In this document: piece by piece, positions 25,877 through 38,865 of the stretch
Numbering within the stretch: the first letter of the stretch is position 1
Layout: the number at the start of each line of letters is the position of its first letter
NCBI GenBank assembly: GCA_039655645.1
Contig: CM077347.1
Coordinates: 87,841,797 to 87,905,796 of the forward strand
Reading direction: 5' to 3'
Source of the DNA: Ammopiptanthus mongolicus
Lineage: Eukaryota; Streptophyta; Magnoliopsida; Fabales; Fabaceae
DNA: 64,000 nucleotides
Notes under the pieces: model-generated
Told to the model about the DNA's origin: nothing
Seen by the model: only the letters and a program-made list of their open reading frames with translations
Database searches by the model: none
Position numbers and translations under genes: made by a program

Positions 25877-26485
25877 AGGGCGAAGGCTGTTAGATTACAC
25901 AAAAAAAAAACTGCCCCACGGTCCATCTAAAACATACAATAATGTCACTATGGTCAAAATGTAATTTTACTACAAAGAAGAAATCAATCTAGTCATGCCT
26001 CTGTTAGATTCTTGAGGGTGAAGAATCTACCCAAGTTGAGTACTGTTGTTGACAAAGGGGGTAAAAGTCCAGGCTGTCTTGGATGTAGTACAATTTTGTT
26101 GTCTACTTCCGTTTCTTATTTCTGTCTTGGTGGAAAATTTTGCTGGTGCTTCTAAAAATATCAAATTCCTTTCTTTCTAGTTTCTACCATGTTTTCTTTT
26201 TTCCTTTAAATTTCTTTTACCATGGTTTTAATTTTAAAATACACTGTGTTAGTCTCTTTAAAATGCAAATGCCATATTGAAATATTTCATGAAGAAATAG
26301 GCCCCAAAGTTCCCAATTAAGTTGTCAAATTCTCCCAAGATATATTAAAAGAAAAACGTTAGATGCACATAATACTACCTCTCATATCTCTGGGATGACG
26401 AATTAGGTGGCAAAATCATAATATAGTTGTGCAGAAAATAAATTAAAACTAACCAGATTAGATAATGAAAGCAATATAAATGTAT

Positions 26486-26565
26486 GGTGATATGTATGTA
26501 ATTGTGTATGTAACATTATTTGCATGAATAATGTTATTTATATACACAATTATACATACATCACC
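26486..26565. repeat. 80-bp foldback
   Basis: The left arm GGTGATATGTATGTAATTGT pairs with the right arm ACAATTATACATACATCACC, and the inner arms TAACATTATT / AATAATGTTA close on TGCATG. It is a near-perfect hairpin without flanking transposon signature. Confidence 0.7.
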
Positions 26566-27562
26566 TCAAATATCTATAATTTTTATTATTTGATTATGCT
26601 GGTCTCACTTTATTTTCTATACACCAACTTTCTAATTCTATTGTATATTATTTTGGTTTTTGAGGATATCCTTCGCGTGTAACTGTAGAAAATAACTCCA
26701 CGAGATATTAAACGATATTGAAGGACTGACCTCTCTTTTCAATGTCGTTCAGCACCTCATGAATCAATCTCCACAGCACCCTAAGAAATGAAAAAAAATT
26801 GGATCATAATGGCTAAGGATGTGCAACTAGTATTTTTATATTCACGTTACCATGCATGTGGATCATAGTGGCTTTATGGTGAAGCAGCACTGGATTTCTT
26901 GGTTAGCGTGGGTCCTCTACATATTCAAGTTAGATTCTTGAATGGTACATGTACAGAAAAACTGTATCAGCTTTTTTGTGAGGTAGTGACTAGTGAGTCT
27001 TTGTAACATTTTTGACCATTTGGTTATGGGAAAGTCTGATTCTGATGACTCCAGCTAGCGCCATGTCTTCTGGCCAGGCCACACACCCCATTCTTCTACT
27101 TGGATATGTTCTTTGATAATTGATACTCTGCAATTCAATACTCATTAGTCTTGATGCCAGTGCAGACTGATGATAAACATTAGTAAATCACAACAAACAA
27201 TTACTGTTCTCGCTAACTAATGCACTCTGCCTTGACCTCACTTCACTGTATTTTGGACCCTCTCCTATTTTTCTTATGTTAGGAAAGAAAAAGAGATAAA
27301 AATAATTATATTAGGGTGGACCCATCATTATTTCTATAGTTGGATATCATATATGTTTATCTCTATCTCTCATTTACTTTTTAATTTTTTTACACACACA
27401 TTTTAACAATACATAAAAAACAAAGAAACACCGTATTAATATTCCTTTTTTGATATTCAAGAATATTTAGAGATAACATGAAAAAAATATATGAAAGGAT
27501 CTGAATCGCACTTTGGCTTATTCATTATAGGTCCAGAGAAATGGACCCTTGTCAGTTCCTTA

Positions 27563-27627
27563 TGACATGAAGCTGGGTAATTTCCTGACCCTTTTGACAT
27601 GAAGCTGGGTAATTTCCTGACCCTTTT
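27563..27627. repeat. 32-bp tandem duplication
   Basis: The unit TGACATGAAGCTGGGTAATT... occurs twice in direct tandem, with identical copies as read. It looks recent. Confidence 0.85.
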
Positions 27628-30600
27628 GTTCTTACCTCACTCTGACACTCTCATGGGCAAAGGTTATTGCCCTAAACCTCTACTCTTTTATTTTGAAGCA
27701 ACGGTTCTCTAGGAGATACAGTACTACTGAATTCCATTTATTATTATAGAAAGTGGAAATTGACCACAGATAGATAATGCATACATCATTTTTCAATCTA
27801 AGGAAACATTTTATTTAACATGAAAAATGTATAAACACAGCATATAAATTGCTGCCAAGTCTACATACATGCATTCACATAATTTGGGTGTCCCACACCA
27901 ACAACGATATAATAACTGTTATATAATAATATAATATTTTAACTTGATTTTTGTTAGATATGTGGAGATTTTTCTCCCTTGCGATAAATCACACAATCCC
28001 TATTAATATGTGGTTAGTCTGAGTGATAACAGACTCAAACCTCTTAAATAAATGATTAGGGGTTCGATGATACGTGAGAAACCTAAAAAAAAAAACCACA
28101 CAATCCTTCCTTGCTAGTGTCATTGTCATCAAGCTCAAGATTCACATGTTTATAGAGAATTATTTATGGGATTCTTTATTATTTACCCCAAAACCTGCAC
28201 ACTAAATTACATGTTTTGCCTGCTTTAATGGGAAGGTCTGAAGAAGTTGCAGATGTTATAAAGTTATGGCTAAAATAGTTCTACCCAATGGTTAATGTGT
28301 AGCGATAATGACAATTGCAGTGGTGTGGATGTACCTTCGCTATTAATCCTAATAAATATTTGTTGACTAATGGATAAATGGTCAAATAGCTTTCATGTTG
28401 AGAAACTAGAGGAGCTGACATGGGAATCGGGAAGTAATACTACTGACTAATGCGCATTACCTATATTTATATGGGTATTACCCATGTCATGATTTTTTCC
28501 CTTTAAAATAAAGATAGACAATATTATACAGAAGGCTTAATGGCACTTGCAACAACTTAACGATGGTTGATCACAGTGAAAGTGAATTGCAACCTCAGAC
28601 ATTTTTTACCTAGAACGTCAGATGTTCTCGAATTTTAGAATCATCACTTTGAAGAAGATTTTATCTAACCACCACCTCCGACCTAAGTGTTACTCTCATA
28701 GCTTGTTGATGACCGGTCCAAGACAAAACAAAAAATGGCACTTGTAACATAACTGAAATTTCAGATTTAAAATAAAAGATGAATATATACAATTTACCTT
28801 TTGAAATATCCTATGGGTTCTTTTTTCCTTGGTACATAACCTTTGGACGTTGCTCTATTGGTAATCCATGATAATGAATCTTGGAGGACAACAGAGGAAA
28901 ACATGGAACCATGTCATAGGCTGCAAAAAAGTACAAAAAAGTGAAAGTACACAGATAAAATTCTTAGCATTAGTTAAAGTGAAATGAAATCTCAATGCAT
29001 TTTACTTGTTGATTTTACACTTAAGCTTATTCATTTTGGAGGAGTATAATTCAACAAATTAGATCTGAATCTACCAAGTTGTATAGAGTCTTGAATCCTT
29101 TTGAATAAATTGTATGATTAAAAATTTTAAAAATAAGAGTGAAAAAAAGAGAGAACAAAGGGGAGAGGGCTAAGAGAAAGATGGAGAAAAACAGTTAGCA
29201 GTCTATTTCTCCATTATGGCCAAACAATAGTTATTTGAAGAGACAGCAATTTTGGCTGTTACATTTGTGGATATGATAAGAATATGTGCATCCATAAAGA
29301 GCCACACACAAGAGAATATAAAACTCTTGCTGAATCAATCAAAGCTTTGTTAAAAGATTGTCTAATTTCGATTTGTTCTAACATGTCCTGTTGCTGGAAA
29401 GAACAACTTGATGTTAATGTGCCTTTCTCAACATTTATGTGTCTGTTTCATTTCAACTACGATTCATCTTATCACCAAAGTTTATGGCTTTTTCTTTTTC
29501 CCATTATTGTTTGTTGCAGTTTTTGGCCCCCCTTATCATAGGTAGATAACTCTGCTCCAATATTTTGCAACAAAAAAAATATATTTGTAGACCTAACCAG
29601 ATTTTTTTAAAAAAAAACAATCATGGAAGTAGGGATAGTTTATATATTGTGAAATTAAATACATAAAAAAAATGTTCACTGTAGATCTAACGAAAATTTT
29701 AAACAAAAACCCTGTTACAGAGACTTGTGTTATGACTTAAGCGCACGAGGAGAACCCTATCCAAAAGACTAGTCCATTAGGTTGAAGAACCTCATGGTTT
29801 ATATTAGCATTTAAGATTGAGCCCACTTGAGGGAGTTGATTGTTTTGTATAATAAGTTTGGGAGTTACTTTGTTGTCCAAAAGGTCTAAGACGATTTGGA
29901 TTCAATTTTTCCAATTTATATACATTACAATTGTCTTTATTTTGTCATATGTGTGACATTATTCTCCAACAGTTTAAGTACCACATTGAGCTTTCTTATC
30001 TATTGTGGGACTCATAACAACTTGTTTTCCTTCCCTTTATTTGATTATCTTTTTGTTCTTAATAATTTTAAAAAACAAAAAACAACTTAAAATAATTGTA
30101 CAATAGAAAAATAAAGAAAATAAATAATTATATAGGATTTGTGAAGGATGATGCCGAGTTCTTCAAAGCTGATATTGGTAAGTAAGGCCTTTACAGACTA
30201 TAATGGTCAAAGCATGGCTTAGTTCATGTTGGTCTCAAATTTGGACCCAATCTGTATTGCAGGGCCTAAATATATAATAACATTTGGACTGCTTTGTTCG
30301 TTAGTACAAGTTGGTAATGTCTTTGTTTTCACTGTGGAAGTAGGGAATTACAGGTGGGCTTGGGCTTCACAATGAAACATGTTATGGCTTATTTTTGTGC
30401 AAGCGTATTCTGAAGTTGAGTCCAAGGAAGAAATTGGAATGTGAAAAACCAAAACAAACAAAACAAAAGAAAATAGAATATAAATATTTGATATTTTTCC
30501 CCCCAAATTCTAAGAAACAGTCTTATATTTATTTTGGTTCAAAAAAAAAAAGTCTTATATCTATTTACCTTTGTTTAACACATGCACAGTATGCACTGCA

Positions 30601-30851
30601 TTGTCTCCCCACTTTTTCTGTACTCATCTTAATTTCTCTCCAATTTTTCTTTCTATTTTTTAGAATAAGGTTCGGACAAAAATAAAGATTATTCTTTTCA
30701 TACCTTCAATTTAAGTGCCATGCATGCAAACGGATTGCATAACACAAGGGACGTGGGAACGTGGCTTTGGGTAAAAAAAATCTCGTTTAAATGCAAATTA
30801 ACCTAGGTATGAGAAATGTTGGAGGGAGATCCGGTAATTAGAATAAATAAA

Positions 30852-31020
30852 GAGAAATGCTAGCAAAAGACTCTCTAACACTCTATTTCCAACACACTCT
30901 CTTATTAGTTGAAATTCATGTGGGTTCTACAAAATTCAAGTGAGACTCACATGAATTTCAACCAATAGGAGAGAGTATGTTGAAAAGTGAGTGTTAGAGA
31001 GTGTGTTTCTACCACTCCTC
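30852..31020. mobile_element. MITE with long inverted arms
   Basis: The left arm ACTCTCTAACACTC... pairs with GAGTGTTAGAGAGTGTG on the right. Inner arms TAGTTGAAATTCATGTG / CACATGAATTTCAACCAA match closely. The core resembles the elements at 7349-7522 and 20610-20790 (AAATTCATGTGGG). Confidence 0.65.
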
Positions 31021-31126
31021 ATAACTAATTAAACCTGAAACATGTTAGTAAATTTTGGATCATAACTTGACTTGCAAAAAAAAGTTGAAATGAGAAAAAA
31101 TGAACATAAAATGAACGAGTAAAGAT

Positions 31127-31291
31127 TCTCTCCATTTCTTAAAAGAAATGGAGGGCTCCATTATTATAGTTTTGGGTGTATAAAACACATATATTTCTAA
31201 AATGGGTGACATTTATTAGGCTTTTATGCGCTTTATACACCCAAAACTATAGTAATGGAGCCTTCCATTTCTTTTGAGAAATGGAAAGGAC
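31127..31291. mobile_element. MITE with about 55-bp inverted arms
   Basis: The left arm has TCCATTTCTTAAAAGAAATG, then GGCTCCATTATTATAG and TTTTGGGTGTATAAA. The right arm is its inverted copy with few mismatches (TTTATACACCCAAAACTATA, then TAATGGAGCCTTCC). Target duplication was not resolved. Confidence 0.65.
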
Positions 31292-31360
31292 CTCAACTCA
31301 AAATAAACACCATGAATTATGTGGTTCACCCAATATAGCTATGTCCGCGGGTGAGTGAAA

Positions 31361-34300
31361 CACTACACCAAAATGTATTTTTAACGACAATTATTTAGTG
31401 ACTATAAAGGTATTGCCACTAATTCATTCACCAAATTAAAATTTTTGTGACTAATAAAATATTAGCCAATAACAAACTATAATATGACAATTACAGTAAA
31501 TCCCTCCCACTTTCACTAATTTTCTTTCCCTCCAAATTTTTATTTTCCCTCGCCACTCACCTATTCTCCTTGTTCTCACTCTGTTTCTTTCTTTCCATCT
31601 TCTCAGTTCTCACTTGAAGCTGAAGCTGTTAACCCAAATGGTTTCGATTTGTTCTTCGAACCACTTGAAGCTGTTAACCAGAACAATCTCTCTATCTTCG
31701 AAGCCTTACTTCACCAGATTGGGTTTCTCGCTTTATCGTTGAATCGGGTAACTAATAATTTGCACTTATCTTCATTCCAGCGGATTTAGGGTTTATGATA
31801 TTTTTTTGTTTTTGTTTTTGTTTGATTTGCGGTTCAATCCTGTTCTCCTCTATATTTGCATTTCGATTTTGTTAATGCCACTCTTTAATCCTGATTCTAT
31901 TTTGCATCAAAATTCGTTGGTTTCATATACCAAATTGATGATTTCATTTACGTTGATACTAATTATGGTTTAATATACTGATTCATTGGGTTTATTTGGA
32001 ACAACCTCTTGCTAATCATGGTTTTAGTTAGTCTCTTGGTTTATGTTGGATTTATGTTTGATTTTTGGTTTATGTTTGATTTATATCATTTGCTTCGTGT
32101 GAAATGGGTTTGTACATTTCCAATGTCGCAGTGGTTCATTGAAAAAATGCACATATGGTGTTTGAGGAAACTTCTTATATCAAGCTGCTTTATTTGATTG
32201 ATTAATTGATATTCTAGTTGCTAAAGATGTTTACAGGCGAAGTCTTTGGATGGTTGGTGCCATTTATGGGCATTTGTGGATTACATATTTACATTAGTAC
32301 TTGGTGTTTGTGTGTGTGCGTGTGCGTGAAAGAGTTTTGAAGATTAAGCTACAAAGAATGTAATCTGCCAATGATTAAATTAGTATTATCACTACCACAT
32401 AGAAAACAACCTATGCTGTTTTTTTTATAAGAATTCCTCCTTTCATGATCAAGCCTCAACAATTTTAATGGACAAGAAGATTTTGTAAACCAAGTTCAAT
32501 ATTCTGTAAACCAAGTTTATGCCTCTTACATGAAGGTTCCTTTACCCAGTATATCCACTTATTTGTGTTGCTACTTCAGCTGTCATTGAGAGTTTCCATG
32601 ATCTTTTCCGTGACAAATATAATCCTTACAATAATTCTATAGCAGTGAAGGTGAGATTATCAATTTACGTGGATTCAGAAAGATCTCAATATATCTGATA
32701 TGGAAGCAATTTAAGTGCATTCTAGATTGCGATCCTTTGTTCTTGGCTCTTATGCTGTCATATCATTCTATGGAGACTTCCTTGGTTTTCTTGAAGAAAG
32801 GATTCTGTGCCTTGAACTTATTTGAACTAAGGTTAAGTTATCAAACAGAAATGTGGGCATGGTTAAGTAGAGAACCCTGTCTAAATATTTTGACCCAGTA
32901 TAACTTATCAAACTATTTTTCACTCTTCTAATGAAAATAAGAATGAAAAGGCAGAGAAGCTTCTCTGTGAAATAATCAGTAGAGGTGTATTAAAGAGGAG
33001 GAACAAGGCAAAAATATTAAACTACTATGAATTCTTTGATTGTGTCTCCAAAGTTATTTTTGAGATGTTTTTAGTATGTTCTCTTAAAATATTTGCTCTG
33101 TTTTAAGCCATTAAACTTACATCTACGGGACAAGAAACTTACAGCTTTAAGCTTTCAAGGCTTTGTAACTATTTGTGTCATTGATAAACAATTTGGAGTT
33201 GTCATCACTTCTCCCCCTGAATTATATACCACTTTTTTGATGAAGTTGGAGGGATATCAATGTTATATTTGCATATTGATTATTGCAGGAACACCTTAAA
33301 CAAAGGGAGCTATCATTTGTATTTAGGTTGCAGGTAACTGAAGCAATTTAATTGTTTCTTGGTTTCCACTTTTGTACATTTCTTTTGTCTGGTTGTTGAT
33401 GACTTTGTTATTATGTGGATTATTATTGGAATCTATTAGTTGTTGTTGGTTAATTGAGATGGTTTTAGTTTAGTCCATTAATTAACCACACCTTTTTTCT
33501 TCAGTATAGAAGCTTTGTCAGACTTGATTCTAACACAACACAACACAGAGAGGAGGACTAGGGAGGGGTTTAGCGCCTAATAAATGAGTTTGAGAATGGG
33601 AAACAGAGAGATAGAGAGGCGGCAGTTCAATATGATTTTTTTGCCTTGATGTCTTTTTCTTTGTTGTTTTACAGGGTACAATTCAAAATCTTAATCCATA
33701 TGTTGGAGGGAGCAATGGTGAAGGCACCGTATGTTGTCCTATGGTGTAATATTCTAGTGCTGATTTACAAAATTGATGATTATGCCAATATAATTTCAGA
33801 GTATTGCACATCTACTTTGGTTTTTTTATTGATTCCATCACAGGAGATGAATTGCAAATAGCCATGAGAAAATATGGTATGCTTGATGAAGTCATAATCA
33901 GGGAAATAATGTGTGAAGTAGATATAGATAATGTAAGTCTATTTTATTGTGTTGAGTTGATACAGTTCTTGTCTTGTTCCATGACTAATACTTAATTTTG
34001 TGATTTCACTAGGATGGTGGTTCTAGACTTATGCTTATATAGTTCTAGCCTCTACATGATGAAGTTGTTATTGTTCTACTAAACTTATGTTTATGTTTAT
34101 AATTCTATACCACTTAGTCTTGTTTCTTCTGCATTGTTATTTTATTTTATCTTAATGTCATTTTTCATGGAGATTAAATGACATTTTTCTTATTTTATCG
34201 TTTCAGGTCACACACTATGATTTTCAAAAATTTGGTTGCAGAAGGTTTATTACGGTTAAGAGTTGAAGAAATGTATACGAAATGACTATTGTTTTGTACC

Positions 34301-34939
34301 TTGGCTATGTGACGATACTAGTTATTAGACTTATAATTACAGTAATTAGATTTAATGGTGTATTTTTTGTATTTTGTTGATGATACATATATAGTTAATT
34401 AAAACTTGTAGTTGTAACTTTAATTTGTTGTGAATTTAATGAAATATATTTTGTTTTTATAGAATGAATTTTGGTATGGTTTGTTTGAAATGTTTGGATA
34501 TTTTTATTATTATTTCAGTTTTTTAGGAGTACATATTATTGTCGCTAAAAATTTTGTTAATCAGTCGTGCATAATTTGAGTGACAAATAATCTTAATATT
34601 TCGTGACAATAGTAATTGTTGGAAAAGGTCGGCTAGAACTTTTAGCGGCAATAAGGCAATAAAGAAAGCTGGTAAATTAGCTAAGATGTTAATTTTAAAA
34701 TCATATTTAGTGGCCATTAAACTTGCCTCTAAATATCATGTTAATTGTCGCTATAACTTTTTGACTTTTAGCGGCAATTATTTGGGTCTTTACCAGCATT
34801 TCCTACAATTGCCGGGAAAGCTTTTAGCGACGCTGGATACGCCGGCTAATTAATAATTGCCGGTAAAGATTTTGGCGGCCATTGTTATTGCCGGTAAATG
34901 TCATATTAATTGTCGCTAAAAGTATATTTTGTTGTAGTG
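31361..34939. mobile_element. CACTA (En/Spm-type) element carrying host gene fragments
   Basis: The 3,579-bp element begins CACTACACCAAAATGTATTT and ends with the inverted equivalent (reverse complement CACTACAACAAAATATACTT). The TIR similarity extends about 33 bp to ACGACAATTA / GCGACAATTA. Identical AAA flanks (31358-31360, 34940-34942) are the 3-bp duplication expected of CACTA elements. The right subterminal region (about 34530-34925) repeats TTAGCGGCAAT / TAATTGTCGCTA motifs in both orientations, as CACTA ends do for transposase binding. No CACTA transposase is recognisable. The interior instead has exon-like pieces with splice-like borders: 31616-31748, 32550-32650 and a calcium-dependent-kinase EF-hand exon at 33800-33932. 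It is therefore a gene-capturing, non-autonomous element. Confidence 0.88.
33800..33932 (+). pseudogene. Captured calcium-dependent protein kinase EF-hand exon
   Basis: Between an AG acceptor (33798-33799) and a GTAAGT donor (33933 on) the frame reads a degenerate EF-hand followed by GDELQIAMRKYGMLDE and IIREIMCEVDIDN. This matches the last EF-hand pair of plant CDPKs (DELE-AMKKYGMGDE, then EI-EVDTDN), including what I recall as an intron right after the DN of that EF-hand. The first calcium loop is damaged (DSITGDE where the family has DKDxSGYIT). No kinase domain is nearby, and the next exon-like segment (from about 34014, GGATGGTGGTTC) diverges quickly. It is a trapped exon in the CACTA element, not a functional kinase. 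Confidence 0.75.
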
Positions 34940-34942
34940 AAA

Positions 34943-36364
34943 GAGGGATTCTACTAGAAAGAATGTAATAATTACAATCACTCTCAAATTGCTAGGAGAG
35001 AACAATTATTACTCTCAAATGGGATGATTGAAAACATCATTCAACTCTCCCTTATATAAGCTTCAAGAATGAGCCAAGTTAAGGACATATAGTCATTCAT
35101 TTGCTTCTTGACCACCATTTATTTAGCCACTAGCCATTCATTTATCCAACATTTCTCCTACTTCACGACTTTGATTATCTTTTTTAATCATGTCTTCACA
35201 CGCTTTCATATTTACCGTCGTATTATATTTTTTGAAAAAAAATATCATTACATATGTGATATATAATTTTGACTAATGAGATAATTGGAAAAAATATATG
35301 TTTATTATGTGATAAGAAAATATTTTATTTTGTTTTGAGATTTTTTATATTTTATTTTTTTAAATTCTCATAGGTTAATAGATATTCATCGCTATGAGTA
35401 AATACATACGGATATTTATAAAATTAGTTAAAATTCGATTAACGGATTCCTGTATGAGCATGTACCAGCGGTTACAAGACAAAATTTAATTCGGTAGGGC
35501 GGGTAACGGGAAATTACTACATACTCGTACCCACCCCGACCTCGCCTATTGTCATCCATAGAATCAAATATGTTTCTCTAATAGAAGTTCTAGGACTCAA
35601 CATTTTATCAATTAATACCCCATCTATATTCTATACAATCCTTTGAACTTCCGGATGGGCTCTTGGGAAAGTCACACCAACCCACTCTTAGGATAATGTT
35701 GGATGCATTCATATATTAGTTTATATTTATATTTTAACTTAACCTCTGAGAAAGTCATAATGTTGAAATATGAATTTTAACTTATTATGTACCTAATTAA
35801 TGAAAACAAATTAATTTTTTTTATCAACGAAAACAAATTAATTAATGGAAATCTAAAAAGAATCAATATGTTCATACCAAAAAAACAAGTAGGCATGACC
35901 CTCAATTAGATCAAAATTAAATTTAAATGGTGCCCCGTACGGTCCATTATATACACCTTCTAGATTCTCTAAAATTTGGAATGTACCACAACGACCCATC
36001 CTCTCCAAATTTGATACAAGATACATTAAATAAATTCGAAAAACTGTAAGAAACGAAAAGTAAATTTAAACAATGATAGGCTTGACTCATTTGTTCATGA
36101 TGAGATTTTCATCTGCATGGGCGTTTTCCTTTTTTTATTTTCTGTTTTCTCTCCTTTTTTTTCCTTGCTATTTGGATAACAAATGATGGAATTTCCTCTC
36201 TTGTGATTTTGTAGCACCAAAAGTATCTATACTTTTTTTTTTCCCAACATAACTACATAAATTTATATACAATTAGAAGTTGGTGCTGAGTTAATGGTAA
36301 AAATGAAAAATGAAAAAAGAAAAAGAGAAAAAAAAAAAAAGAGGGCTACTACGGTATATATATG
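34943..36364. other. Intergenic with a degraded hAT-like end
   Basis: AT-rich DNA. At about 35360-35573 there is a degraded stretch with GGGCGGGTAACGGG and CCCACCCCGACCTCGCC, ending ATTGTCATCC, resembling the right part of the hAT-like element at 57135-57851. Its left end cannot be placed. Confidence 0.4.
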
Positions 36365-36365
36365 T

Positions 36366-37230
36366 AGAATTGTCAAATATGGGTTGGAACCCATTAGTCA
36401 ATCTGGTCCAACCCGACTCACCGGTGGGTTGGGTTGATAAAAAACATGCTCATTTTGACCTCAGGTTATTTCGACCTGGCTCACTTAATTCATGGATTGA
36501 TCGAGTTCAACCACCCCACCCCCACCCCCACCCCCACCCCCACCCAAGCCAACTTTCCCTTTCCTGCAACACTTGACCTAATCACCAACAAATAATGTCC
36601 CAACTTTCCCCTACCCCTACTCCAGGAACGTCGCCGCCCGCTTGAGAAGGAACACTGCCAACTAAGAAGCGAGAAGGAATATCGTCCAATCTGCATCGTT
36701 GATGTGCGTCGTTCTTGCTCCATGTCCATCAGTGTCCATTTTAATTGTTCCCCTCTATCCTCCATCGCAGTTCCTTCGCTGCTGCTTCACGATGTTACAT
36801 GCTTCGCCCCAACACTTCAGTCTTCACTCTTCAGTTGCATTTTCACTTGTTCCCAACTACATTCTTGTTCCTTCGCTGCTGTATTTTAATTTTTAATTGG
36901 GTTTAGGATGTTACATGCTTGAATGTTCAATCAAGGGCTATTAACTTGAATGTTAGATTATCATTTTAGCATAGCGTTAGATGATCCTTGAAAATAGTTT
37001 TGAATGCTTTGTGCTTGAATGTTAGTGTTAGATGATCATTTTGAATGTTTCATGTTAACACACGGGCTGCTGTATAAAGTTTTTTCTATTTAAGTTTTTA
37101 ATTTTTTTTTTTATTTTCTATGTTTTTTTTTTAAAAAATTATAAGTGAGCCAACCCATGGTGGGTCGAGCCATGTTAGCTATTTCTCAACTCACTGAAAA
37201 AGTGAGTTTGGCTCAATTTGACAGCTCTTT
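36366..37230. mobile_element. hAT-like non-autonomous element, 865 bp
   Basis: The left end AGAATTGTCAAATATGGG and the inverted right end AAAGAGCTGTCAAATTGAGC match. The flanks ATATATGT (36358-36365) and ACATATGC (37231-37238) agree at 6 of 8 positions with two transitions, as an aged 8-bp hAT duplication would. Subterminal GGGTTGG/CCAACCC motifs are abundant. It contains a (CACCCC)n tract near 36510-36545. Confidence 0.65.
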
Positions 37231-37539
37231 ACATATGCAAAATCAACGATACCAAAACCCATGTTGCCAAATAAGATAAAAATACTTTCAAAAGGAAAAT
37301 TATAACATAGTTCCATTTGACTTTGCCTTTTTACCTCAATAGATTAAAATTTGAAGATAGGGAAAAAAACATAGAAGAGGATGTCGTGGTAGCTCATTGC
37401 CTTTTTATCAACCTTGTGTGTTTGGGTTAAAGAGTTATGATCTCTTAGTCAATTTCAACTTATTTTAAAAAGAATAATTTGGTTGGCTAATATGTAATAT
37501 TGTCATATGAAAAAACAAGAGATCGTACTCAAAAAAGTC

Positions 37540-38863
37540 TAGACTGACTAGACGATGAGGCCGGGAACTCATCACCATCGTAACATATACATGTGCCTCT
37601 TCTTATGCCTACCTCTAACAACCTCCATAAATATTTATTTGACGTCGGAAAGTGTTGCCCCTAATTAGAAGCACTCTTATCCTCTGCACATGAGACTTGT
37701 CTCGACGTCAAATATACTCTTCCTTCAAAATATAATTAAACACGATCATTAACAACAATAAAATATAAGAATTACAAATTTATGAGTGCATTTATACTTA
37801 CAACAATTGTCTCGGCCTTCTCGTTGACCCACTCTCTCGACTTGAGCTTCTTGATATTCCATCACATCAAATGTCATCGGTTCTCGGGGCATCTGCAAAC
37901 TCTAAATATATAAAATTAGAATATTTTTTTAATTTGAAACCAGTCTAATAAACTTGAATATATATTTAAATAGAATGTTACTATCATTTCCCTATGCCCA
38001 GCAGATGAAGTCACCGGTGTACTCAAAATCTCCACTATCAACTACCTTGTGCTACTTGCTGATAATGCTCTTCTTTTGGAATTTCTCCCTGGTCTAGTGT
38101 GCCTCTAAGGCTTCCCTGACCTCAGGAGAAATCCACAGCCCCTTGTTTTCTCGATCCTTAACCTTGTTAAATGCATCCTTCATAATGCAAGAACCTCTAT
38201 GCTCAAAATCGACTCTAATTAGATGCTCGTGTTGAGGTTACCACTTAATTTTTCCTGCATGAAAAAAATATTAGTCAACAAAAATAATATTGATGAAATC
38301 AAATTTTAAATTAAAATACAATTTAAATTACTTGAAATTCCTCAAGAGAATAAGAAAGTGAGAGTGAAAGAGGGCTCACATATGATTGAGGGATTTATAA
38401 TTTAACAATAGAAGATATCGGTCTCTACTTTATAAACATGTTAACACGACCAATTCAATTCGTCACTAAAAGCCTCCTATTTGAATTTTCCATTTTGCAA
38501 ATTAGCGGCAACTAATTTGATCGCTAAGCATTGACCAGTAAATTAAATGACATAATGAATGATTTAGTGATCATTATATAGCGGCATACAGACGATCACT
38601 ATATCTTTTTTATTCTGTTTAGCGACCAAAAAGTTTGGTCGCTAAAAGTCAAAAATAGTTTGACTTTATTAAAACATGGTAATATGGTATAATGATTGAT
38701 CTAGCGATCACTTATTCTTCCACTGTCTGTATTGATCGTTATTTCGGTTGCTAAAACTAATGAAACTTTTTAAAAATAAGTTTACATCATCGGTTGCTAA
38801 ACTGCGACCGACTTCATTTCAGTTGTTAAAGACGATTGCTAAATTAATTTTTTTTTTGTAGTG
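37540..38863 (-). mobile_element. Decayed CACTA element with En/Spm-type transposase exons
   Basis: Read on the minus strand from 38863, the terminus is CACTACAAAAAAAAAAATTA followed by subterminal TTTAGC(A/G)AC(C/T) repeats (38440-38840). Further in lie relics of the plant transposase family associated with En/Spm elements: about 38200-38000 reads KDAFNKVKDRENKGLWISPE with in-frame stops after it, and about 37850-37805 reads KKLKSREWVNEKAETIV ending at a GTAAGT donor. A further basic patch lies near 37600. The opposite CACTA terminus was not found, so the element is truncated or eroded. Confidence 0.6.
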
Positions 38864-38865
38864 AA

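Larger units (their letters stand above)
25880..30850. other. Long intergenic region, mostly unique sequence
   Basis: No gene, RNA gene or bounded transposon was recognised, apart from a foldback at 26486-26565 and a small tandem duplication at 27563-27627. ORFs at 29284-29541, 29896-30090 and 30395-30685 are low-complexity or lack domains. Confidence 0.5.

Noticed and set aside
33093..33299. 68-codon plus ORF in the CACTA element
   Set aside because: It could include part of a captured exon but has no recognisable match; called only as part of the element.
36310..36765. ORFs with His-Pro or Val-Gly repeats
   Set aside because: They come from the (CACCCC)n tract in a hAT-like element.
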